Below, in pieces: positions 13,317 to 18,580 of a stretch of 18,580 nucleotides of DNA; positions within the stretch are counted from its first letter, which is position 1; every line of letters starts with the position of its first letter. The notes beneath the pieces were generated by a model. The model made no database searches and had not been told where the DNA came from. It saw only the letters and a list, made by a program, of their open reading frames with translations. This stretch comes from Candidatus Moraniibacteriota bacterium. Lineage in GTDB: Bacteria > Patescibacteriota > Minisyncoccia > Moranbacterales > GCA-2747515. The position numbers and the translations under genes were made by a program. The stretch covers positions 1 to 18,580 of the forward strand of contig JALVPE010000019.1 in assembly GCA_027031945.1 (NCBI GenBank). Reading direction: 5' to 3'.

Positions 13317-13934
13317 CTATTCCTTTTTTCTTTTTTTACTGGTAAAACCAGCCAGACCAGCCAGACCCGTACCAAACAGCAACATCGTTGCCGGCTCAGG
13401 TACGGGTGCTGCCACAGGAGTCATGTCGCAGGTGAACCCTCCCACGATCATGTCTCGAAAATCCCGGTCTCCTCCACCAAGCTGATCATCCAATAAAATG
13501 GTATGCGTTAACGGAGATGTATTGAACACGAGAACGTGTTCAATATCAGTGTCAGCAGAAGTGCCGTCAACTAACTGATTGAGCGACTGATCGCTAAACC
13601 AGTTATAAGCAACGTCTGGTGAATTAGGATTTGTGTGGACATCAAAATAAAATCCAAATCCCTCCGAAAGATAAGACCAGTCTGCACTGGTTACGGAATT
13701 CACCGTCCAGAAACCCGGTTCGTCAGTGTAAGAAAAAATCTCATACTTCTCCGTGGGGTCTGTCATAGAATAGAGGCCAAAATCAGCCTCGTACCAGGCA
13801 TACTCCCCTTGGTTTTGAAAAATTATAGATGATGCAGAGAAATAGTCCCCTGCATCAACTGGTGTTGCAAACGCAACACCTCCCCAGACAAATGGCATAA
13901 GCAATGCCATCATCAACATCAACTTCTTTTTCAT
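13317..13934 (-). CDS. Secreted PEP-CTERM sorting-domain protein
   Basis: PEP-CTERM proteins are exported, then cut and anchored by an exosortase. This 205-aa protein has a signal peptide (1-23, ending VAFA), a beta-rich middle, a segment GGGDRDFRDMIVGGF (153-167) that resembles the DUF4114 motif, and a textbook sorting signal: VPEP (178-181), a hydrophobic span (183-198, MLLFGTGLAGLAG) and a basic tail (KKRKK). AAGGAGG (13940-13946) lies 5 nt before the ATG. G/C is high (36 of 60 in 13381-13440), very unlike most of the window. No exosortase gene is visible. High GC, a foreign sorting system and the adjacent IS remnant together suggest horizontal transfer. Confidence 0.9.
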   Translation of the reverse strand: MKKKLMLMMALLMPFVWGGVAFATPVDAGDYFSASSIIFQNQGEYAWYEADFGLYSMTDPTEKYEIFSYTDEPGFWTVNSVTSADWSYLSEGFGFYFDVHTNPNSPDVAYNWFSDQSLNQLVDGTSADTDIEHVLVFNTSPLTHTILLDDQLGGGDRDFRDMIVGGFTCDMTPVAAPVPEPATMLLFGTGLAGLAGFTSKKRKKE

Positions 13935-13964
13935 AACGTCCTCCTTTTGAAAAAAAGAAAAAAT

Positions 13965-13985
13965 GACAAGCCCCCATAGCTCATC
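13965..13985 (-). promoter_or_regulatory. Terminator-like hairpin in the PEP-CTERM leader
   Basis: In minus-strand RNA GAUGAGC (13985-13979) pairs with GCUUGUC (13971-13965), including two G-U pairs, around a G-rich 7-nt loop. It is followed by UUUUUUCUUUUUUU, about 20 nt before the SD. It may be an attenuator, or a terminator of transcription arriving from upstream. Confidence 0.45.
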
Positions 13986-14140
13986 AATCTAAAATAAAAC
14001 GAACTAATATATACTCTACCATATCTAAACAAAAAATCAAGTAAAATTGGCTCTACAATAATAAGTGTGATGTATAAGTATTCAACATATAGTGTTTATA
14101 CAATAAATTAACTGTTCACACTAAATATATAGTTCATTTA

Positions 14141-14191
14141 ACTTGTCATGCCTGCGAAGCTTGCCTGTCCGGTAGACAAGGGTGAGCATCT
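14141..14191. repeat. Dispersed repeat, copy 2
   Basis: This stretch shares ACTTGTCAT at its start, GCGAAGC, the identical core TGCCTGTCCGGTAG and ATCT at the end with 12071-12121, with substitutions between. The outer stem has decayed here. The region from 14041 to 14425 holds no gene that I can support. Confidence 0.75.
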
Positions 14192-14230
14192 TTTTGTTGT
14201 TATTATAGATTTTGTTGTGTTTATCACTAA

Positions 14231-14255
14231 AATTCCCGCCTTCGCGGGGATAACA
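14231..14255. repeat. Inverted partner of the dispersed repeat
   Basis: AATTCCCGCCTTCGCGGGGA (14231-14250) is a compact hairpin. Reverse-complemented, it matches the left end of the 14141 and 12071 repeats (TGT.AT.CCCGCGAAG). The two therefore lie in opposite orientation around about 40 nt of AT-rich DNA. Confidence 0.6.
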
Positions 14256-14370
14256 TGAGGTCCATAAATTCTTATTTCACAATATAATATTTCCATACTT
14301 ATTTACAGAGAACCTTTCTTTCCCTTAATGTTGATAGTTTGACGCCACTTTTCTTATTATTTTTCATATG

Positions 14371-14398
14371 ACCTATATATTAGTTATTTTATATAGGT
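14371..14398. repeat. AT-rich inverted repeat
   Basis: ACCTATATA (14371-14379) and TATATAGGT (14390-14398) form a perfect 9-bp inverted repeat with a 10-nt loop, just beyond the tRNA terminator. Its function is unknown. Confidence 0.4.
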
Positions 14399-14425
14399 GT
14401 TACAATTAATTGTTGAGCTTAGGAA

Positions 14426-14457
14426 CACAAAAACCGCCTTAACTAGCGGTTTTTGTG
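14426..14457 (-). terminator. Terminator of tRNA-Gly
   Basis: A perfect 12-bp stem, CACAAAAACCGC (14426-14437) with GCGGTTTTTGTG (14446-14457), has an 8-nt loop. In minus-strand RNA the 3' arm carries the U run. It begins 8 nt after the tRNA 3' end. Confidence 0.85.
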
Positions 14458-14465
14458 GTTATTTG

Positions 14466-14538
14466 AGCGGGTAACGGGAATCGAACCCGTATCTTCAGCT
14501 TGGAAGGCTGACATAATGAGCCGTTATACTATACCCGC
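14466..14538 (-). tRNA. tRNA-Gly (anticodon TCC)
   Basis: Read on the minus strand, the 73-nt gene has acceptor stem GCGGGTA/TACCCGC, anticodon arm TCAGC-CTTCCAA-GCTGA with anticodon TCC, and T arm ACGGG-TTCGATT-CCCGT. The D stem is short (three good pairs) and its loop holds the usual GG. CCA is not encoded (the genome reads TCAAAT after the acceptor), so it must be added. The GC-rich repeat at 14534-14567 overlaps its first five bases. Confidence 0.95.
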
Positions 14539-14576
14539 CTTCGCTCGCTTAGGCGAGCTACGGCGGGCAATGCCCG
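14534..14576. repeat. GC-rich palindromic repeat abutting the tRNA 5' end
   Basis: CCCGCC (14534-14539) pairs with GGCGGG (14562-14567) around an inner stem GCTCGC (14543-14548) / GCGAGC (14553-14558). A second small hairpin, CGGGC/GCCCG (14564-14568 with 14572-14576), overlaps it. The left arm is partly the tRNA acceptor sequence itself. Confidence 0.7.
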
Positions 14577-14610
14577 ACTACTCTGCCTTAATAGCGAAAA
14601 CGTTTTTTGT

Positions 14611-15315
14611 TTATCCAAAATTGTCAAACTGCATATTATTTCTTTCTATTCCCAAATCTTCTAAAATCTCTTTCATCGATTCAACAAATATCTTCGTACC
14701 TACAATATAATACATGGTATTTTTAATATCGTCAATGTTTTGCCTAATCATTTCTGCATCTATTCTACCACGACTACCCTCCCATTCCCCCTCCTCACGT
14801 GTTAATGTAAAAATTGATTTATAATTTTGTAATGAGATATTGCGTAATTCATCGTATAATGCAATGGAATTTTTAGTGCGGGATGCATACAGCAATGTTA
14901 TTTGTCTATTTGTTTTTTGATATTCTTCATGTTTGATCATTGCTCTTGCTGGTGTTATCCCTACTCCTGCTACGATAAATGCAATTGGCTGATTAACATT
15001 TTGTGGTAATGCTATATGCCCCATCGGACCTTTAACCAAAATAGGGTCTCCCTCATTTGATTCCATCACATTTCTTTTGAATGCACTATCACTACCACGC
15101 ATTACAAACATCAAGTATTTTTCATGTGGTGCTGATGCAATTGACATAGCACGAAAACTAGGCTTGTCATCTGTATATATAGGATTTGGGAAATCTAAAA
15201 AAACATACTGCCCAGGTACGAAAGAAAAATCATCTGGTTTCGTAATAAGAAGTTGATAGGTGTTTTCTGCTATTTTATTTTTTTGTGCTACTGTTGTTGA
15301 ATATTGTGCAATCAT
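14611..15315 (-). CDS. Ferredoxin reductase-type FAD/NAD(P)H oxidoreductase
   Basis: This 234-aa protein has the two domains of the ferredoxin-NADP reductase superfamily. The FAD-binding barrel (1-105) has PGQYVFLDF (34-42), the flavin motif RAMS (55-58) and GPMGH (96-100). The nucleotide-binding domain has AGVGITPARAM (116-126) and LLYASRT (141-147). It would pass electrons between NAD(P)H and an unknown partner; no 2Fe-2S domain is attached. The usual CGP motif near the end is replaced by VGT (205-207). I place the start at 15315 because the frame upstream crosses the divergent promoters; the upstream ATG at 15435 lies inside the DsbA-like gene. No SD is visible. Confidence 0.88.
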   Translation of the reverse strand: MIAQYSTTVAQKNKIAENTYQLLITKPDDFSFVPGQYVFLDFPNPIYTDDKPSFRAMSIASAPHEKYLMFVMRGSDSAFKRNVMESNEGDPILVKGPMGHIALPQNVNQPIAFIVAGVGITPARAMIKHEEYQKTNRQITLLYASRTKNSIALYDELRNISLQNYKSIFTLTREEGEWEGSRGRIDAEMIRQNIDDIKNTMYYIVGTKIFVESMKEILEDLGIERNNMQFDNFG

Positions 15316-15345
15316 ATAAAATATTTTTACGTCTATACTCTTTAT

Positions 15346-15395
15346 ATCATAGGAAATTTTTCTCACTTGCGCAACACACATAAAATGTTTATCAT
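15346..15395. promoter_or_regulatory. Divergent promoters sharing a -35 palindrome
   Basis: The 8-bp palindrome TTGCGCAA (15367-15374) supplies a -35 box on each strand. On the minus strand TTGCGC, 17 nt, TATGAT (15351-15346) serves the flavoprotein. On the plus strand TTGCGC, 17 nt, TATCAT (15390-15395) serves the DsbA-like gene. Both leaders would be about 20-25 nt. The exact symmetry suggests joint control. Confidence 0.6.
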
Positions 15396-15423
15396 ATAAA
15401 TTACAATTATTAAATATCTTTTT

Positions 15424-16179
15424 ATGACACAGCAAGATAAATTATATAAAACACATTGGCATTCTTTTTGGTTTGGATTTATGAGTGCACTCTCTATTAT
15501 GCTATTTTTTCTTCTTATTGGTACTGTAACTGAACGAATTTCATTTGGAACAACTTCTCCAAAAAAGACATCCATCGAAAAATCAACTGAGACTACAACA
15601 ACCAATACATCTTTATCTTCAAAATCATTTGAACAATTTATTCAAGATAACAATATAGACAAAGAAAAATTTGATACTTGCCTCGCTGATAGACAACATA
15701 AAAAAAATGTACAAAATGACATTGATAGTGGTAAATTAGCTGGCGTAAAAGGTACTCCTCACAGTTTTGTACTTATCGATGATGCAATTTATGAAATCCC
15801 TGGTGCAGTTACAGAAAAAGGTATGCGAGAATTTTTTGATGATTTACTTGCTGGTAATGATCCACGAGCAAAGGACATTAGCTCAACCACAAATTTAGCT
15901 CCTGTAGATAAGTCTGACTGGATTCGAGGTCGAGATAATGCACGCATTACAGTGATTGAATATTCTGACTTAGATTGTCCTTTTTGCAAAGAATTTCACA
16001 AATCTGTAATAAATATTATGAAAGATTATTCTAAAGATGTTAGGTGGGTATTTCGTCACATGCCTGTAGATGAACTACACCCAGATGCTCGCACAAAAGC
16101 AGAAGCTTCTGAGTGTATTGGAGAGCTAGGTGGAGCAGATGCTTTTTGGAAATATATAGACACACTTCTAAAACAATAA
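15424..16179 (+). CDS. Membrane-anchored DsbA-like thiol oxidoreductase, apparently circularly permuted
   Basis: DsbA-family proteins make or rearrange disulfides outside the membrane. This 251-aa protein has an N-terminal span (about 14-33, SFWFGFMSALSIMLFFLLIG) and a Ser/Thr-rich linker (43-66). Residues 67-142 resemble the C-terminal half of a DsbA_4-type domain: FIQDNNIDKEKFDTCL, then VQNDIDSGKLAGVKGTPHSF (96-115) with the cis-Pro TP at 111-112, then the last strand and helix. Residues 163-251 resemble the N-terminal half: ITVIEYSDLDCPFCKEFH (175-192) with CPFC at 185-188, VRWVFRHMP, ECIGE and FWKYIDTLL at the very end. The order is thus swapped relative to the family. It is divergent from the flavoprotein; no SD is visible. 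Confidence 0.88.
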   Translation: MTQQDKLYKTHWHSFWFGFMSALSIMLFFLLIGTVTERISFGTTSPKKTSIEKSTETTTTNTSLSSKSFEQFIQDNNIDKEKFDTCLADRQHKKNVQNDIDSGKLAGVKGTPHSFVLIDDAIYEIPGAVTEKGMREFFDDLLAGNDPRAKDISSTTNLAPVDKSDWIRGRDNARITVIEYSDLDCPFCKEFHKSVINIMKDYSKDVRWVFRHMPVDELHPDARTKAEASECIGELGGADAFWKYIDTLLKQ

Positions 16180-16229
16180 CCTCTAAAATAATATTTAACT
16201 GTTTATCAATCTCATTTTCAATAAGTTGC

Positions 16230-16258
16230 TTTACAAAATGCCATTTTAATGATATTCT
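16230..16258 (+). promoter_or_regulatory. Promoter of the DUF4446-infB unit
   Basis: TTTACA (16230-16235), a 17-nt spacer and TATTCT (16253-16258) form a plausible promoter 24 nt before the ATG. A perfect TATAAT (16263-16268) also occurs but lacks a good -35 at the right distance. Confidence 0.5.
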
Positions 16259-16282
16259 GACTTATAATTATACGAATCATTT

Positions 16283-16780
16283 ATGTTAGAATTTTATCTC
16301 TCTCATCAAAATTTGTTTGCCATATTTACAATTATTACATTTTTGTTATCACTCATGACATTGATAACAACAATTATTATCACGGTACGATCACAGAAAT
16401 TATTCAAAACAACAAAAGTGCTTTTTACCGGTAAAAAAGGAGCTGACCTTGAAACAATAATTGTAAATCAAGCAAAAAAACTAAACGATTTTGATAGAGA
16501 AATTCAAGAATTATTTAATATATCCAACACAATTAATTCGCATACACAAAAGTGTTTAGATAAAATAAGCATTATCAGATTTGATCCATTTGGTGATCGC
16601 TCTGGCAATCAAAGTTTTGTCATTGCACTGTTAAATAACAAAAATGATGGATTTGTCCTATCTGCTCTACACACACGAGAAGGTACACGTGTCTATACAA
16701 AACAAATTAGCAAAGGCAAATCTATAAATAACAACGAATTGACCAAGGAAGAATTAGATGCTATTAAACAAGCCAAATAA
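16283..16780 (+). CDS. DUF4446 family membrane protein
   Basis: This 165-aa protein has an N-terminal membrane span (about 11-34) and a short basic segment, then coiled helix (LETIIVNQAKKLNDFDREIQ, about 56-75). Its C-terminal domain carries the DUF4446 signature: IIRFDPFGDRSGNQSFVIAL (96-115), GFVLSALHTREGTRVYTK (122-139) and the LTKEELDAIKQA end. The function of this family is unknown; it is widespread in Firmicutes and CPR bacteria. It lies 20 nt upstream of infB and is probably co-transcribed with it. No SD is visible. Confidence 0.87.
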   Translation: MLEFYLSHQNLFAIFTIITFLLSLMTLITTIIITVRSQKLFKTTKVLFTGKKGADLETIIVNQAKKLNDFDREIQELFNISNTINSHTQKCLDKISIIRFDPFGDRSGNQSFVIALLNNKNDGFVLSALHTREGTRVYTKQISKGKSINNNELTKEELDAIKQAK

Positions 16781-16800
16781 ATTATTAATGTTATATTATC

Positions 16801-18567
16801 ATGGTTGAAAAGGAAAAAAATATAAAAATCCCAACTACTGTTACTGTAAAAAAATTTGCAGAACTTCTCAATGTACCTGCAACTGAACTTATTACAGAAC
16901 TCATGAAAAATGGCATTATGGCAACAATCAACGAAGAAATTGATTTTGATACCGCGGCAATTATTGCGGAAGATATGGGATTTGAAGCTGTAGAAGACTT
17001 AGAAGTTGCTGATGATGAAATTATGACATTAGAAAAAGTATTAAACATTTGTGAGAAAGAAATTCAACAAGGAGAAAAACTAGAAAATCGGCCTCCCATC
17101 GTAACAATTTTGGGTCACGTAGATCATGGAAAAACTACTTTATTAGACACTCTGCGCAAAACTTCTGTAGCTAGTGGCGAATCAGGAGGAATTACACAAC
17201 ACATCAGTGCTTATCAAGTTAAAAAACGAGGGAAATTAATAACTTTTATTGATACACCTGGACATGAAGCTTTTGCTGCTATGCGTGAGAGGGGTGTTTC
17301 TATTGCCGACATTGCCGTTTTGGTTGTAGCAGCTGACGATGGAGTAAGACCTCAAACAAAAGAAGTTATAATCTATTTGAAAGAAAAAAACATCCCAACT
17401 ATTGTGGCTATAAATAAAATTGATAAGCCAAATGCAAATCCTGCTCGTGTTAAACAAGAATTGGCAGAGCATAACATAATGATAGAAGAATGGGGCGGAA
17501 AAGTAATGTGCAATGAAATAAGCGCAAAAAACAATATCGGAGTAACTGATATATTAGAAAGTATTTTATTACTCGCAGAAGTAGAAGATTTTAAAGCAAA
17601 TCCAAATAGAGATGGACTGGCAATTGTGCTGGAATCACACAAAGACCCTCAAAAAGGACCTGTTGCAACTGCTGTTGTAAAAACCGGAACACTGAAAGTT
17701 GGACAAGATATAAATGCAGGAAAAACTTATGGAAGAATAAGAAAAATGGAAAATCACAGAGGAGAATCTATAGAAAAAGCACCTCCTTCTACGCCTGCTG
17801 TTATATTTGGACTTGAAAACACAGCAGAAACAAATGATGTTATACAAATCGCAAATGCCAAAAGAAATGCAAGACTCAAATCTCAAGATGTTATAACAAA
17901 ATTAACAGGAGAAAAAAAACACATCAAAAGTATAACTGACAACAATAATATTCCTAAAATAAATATTATCATCAAATCAGATGTACAGGGCTCTATAGAA
18001 GCAATAGAACAAATTTTAGATGCAATCCCACAAAAAAAAGTTGCTGTAAATTATATAGACACCGGGGTTGGAAACATTACTGAATCTGACGTGCGTCTCG
18101 CCAGTAGTTCAAAGTCCATAATATATGGATTTAACGTTGCTGTAAGTCCTGTTGCAAAAAGAATGGCAGATGAGGAAGGAATTACTATTTTAACTTACAA
18201 GGTTATTTATGAACTTGTTGACGATATAAAAAACAGACTCATGGAAATGCTTCCTGACGAAATAGAAAGAACAGATACTGGAGAAATTGAAGTCTTGGGT
18301 GTATTTTTTACTCAAAAAGACAAAATGATAATTGGAGGAAAAGTAACAAAAGGTAAAGTGCTTGCTAAAAATATAAAGATTGATGTTTACCGCAATGACA
18401 CCAAAATTGGCACTGGAGAATTAACTAATTTACAACACAATCGAGTTGATATTGATGAGGTTAAAAAAGGTCAAGAATGTGGAATGACTTTTCAAGGAGA
18501 AACCAAGATCAAAGTTGGAGATAAATTAAAATTATATACCGAAATTCTAAAAGAAAAAGAATTATGA
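16801..18567 (+). CDS. infB: Translation initiation factor IF-2
   Basis: IF-2 is the GTPase that brings initiator tRNA to the small ribosomal subunit and promotes subunit joining. The 588-aa protein starts almost directly with the IF2_N domain (about 11-63). The G domain has GHVDHGKT (105-112), GGITQHI (129-135), DTPGH (151-155), NKID (205-208) and SAK (241-243). The beta-barrel domain II, IF2 domain 3 (KINIIIKSDVQGSIEAIEQ) and the C-terminal barrel (VFFTQKDKMIIGGKVTKGK) follow. It is complete but compact, without the long N-terminal extension of E. coli IF-2. No SD precedes the ATG. Its stop overlaps a downstream ATG in an ATGA. Confidence 0.97.
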   Translation: MVEKEKNIKIPTTVTVKKFAELLNVPATELITELMKNGIMATINEEIDFDTAAIIAEDMGFEAVEDLEVADDEIMTLEKVLNICEKEIQQGEKLENRPPIVTILGHVDHGKTTLLDTLRKTSVASGESGGITQHISAYQVKKRGKLITFIDTPGHEAFAAMRERGVSIADIAVLVVAADDGVRPQTKEVIIYLKEKNIPTIVAINKIDKPNANPARVKQELAEHNIMIEEWGGKVMCNEISAKNNIGVTDILESILLLAEVEDFKANPNRDGLAIVLESHKDPQKGPVATAVVKTGTLKVGQDINAGKTYGRIRKMENHRGESIEKAPPSTPAVIFGLENTAETNDVIQIANAKRNARLKSQDVITKLTGEKKHIKSITDNNNIPKINIIIKSDVQGSIEAIEQILDAIPQKKVAVNYIDTGVGNITESDVRLASSSKSIIYGFNVAVSPVAKRMADEEGITILTYKVIYELVDDIKNRLMEMLPDEIERTDTGEIEVLGVFFTQKDKMIIGGKVTKGKVLAKNIKIDVYRNDTKIGTGELTNLQHNRVDIDEVKKGQECGMTFQGETKIKVGDKLKLYTEILKEKEL

Positions 18568-18580
18568 ACAGTTTTTTTAA
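18564..18580 (+). CDS. Possible start of a gene downstream of infB (partial)
   Basis: An ATG overlaps the infB stop as ATGA and opens MNSFF before the window ends. A ribosome-related gene such as rbfA often follows infB and would fit, but five codons cannot show it. Confidence 0.3.

Noticed and set aside
13165..13496. Plus-strand frames over the IS end and PEP-CTERM gene
   Set aside because: They are antisense to the PEP-CTERM coding region and cross the IS inverted repeat and a terminator.
14453..14710. Plus-strand frame including GIEPVSSAWKADI across the tRNA
   Set aside because: This is the well-known false protein produced by translating the antisense strand of a tRNA; it has no SD, and the tRNA-Gly explains the conservation.
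15316..15435. Longer N-terminus of the flavoprotein up to the ATG at 15435
   Set aside because: That stretch overlaps the divergent gene start and both promoters, and does not resemble the FAD-domain N-terminus, which fits a start at 15315.

Overview
The window is most likely chromosome of a Candidate Phyla Radiation (Patescibacteria) bacterium. The evidence is strong AT bias (11 G/C in the 60 bases 4201-4260), a compact IF-2 (588 aa) lacking the long N-terminal extension, a DUF4446 membrane protein, many small single-membrane-span proteins and a minimal NAD salvage set. The phylum is an inference; no 16S gene is present.

Layout. (1) 1-208 is an AT-rich leader with a 14-nt direct repeat that may be an IS end, plus a promoter. 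(2) 221-565 (+) is a small basic protein, which converges through a perfect bidirectional hairpin terminator on a three-gene minus-strand unit (646-3197): a stand-alone PHP-domain phosphoesterase-like protein, a membrane-anchored protein with an internal repeat, and a small acidic helical protein. (3) A divergent promoter pair (3251-3342) serves that unit and a 68-aa membrane microprotein on the plus strand. (4) 3685-6344 (-) is an operon of a class I glutamine amidotransferase, an HRDC-XseA fusion and XseB (exonuclease VII). (5) 6482-7762 (-) is a membrane-anchored HtrA/DegP-type protease with its own promoter and terminator. (6) 7969-12056 (-) is an NAD(P) salvage operon: pncB, nadK, nadE, a 50-aa ORF and an HD-domain hydrolase. 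It is richer in GC, every gene has a good Shine-Dalgarno (SD) sequence, and a palindrome lies in every intergenic gap. (7) 12279-12689 (-) is a 65-aa gene with a near-consensus promoter and a strong terminator; two nearly identical 19-bp inverted repeats lie near its ends. (8) 12692-13256 is an internally deleted IS element. (9) 13317-13934 (-) is a GC-rich PEP-CTERM surface protein. (10) 13960-14610 is a repeat-rich stretch with tRNA-Gly(TCC) and its terminator. (11) 14611-16179 holds a ferredoxin-reductase-like flavoprotein and a DsbA-like thiol oxidoreductase, divergently transcribed from promoters sharing one -35 palindrome. (12) 16283-18567 (+) is DUF4446 then infB, with a possible next gene starting in the last 17 bases.

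How the genes work together. PncB makes NaMN from nicotinate, NadE makes NAD from NaAD, and NadK makes NADP. The adenylyltransferase NadD is absent from the window. XseA and XseB form one enzyme. The flavoprotein and the DsbA-like protein may be a redox pair by position only. The most unusual observation is that the DsbA-like protein appears circularly permuted: the cis-Pro half of the fold precedes the CxxC half. Also notable are the HRDC-XseA fusion, the GTAG-footed palindromes filling the NAD operon gaps, the paired operator-like repeats upstream of pncB, and a split between genes with and without SD sequences.
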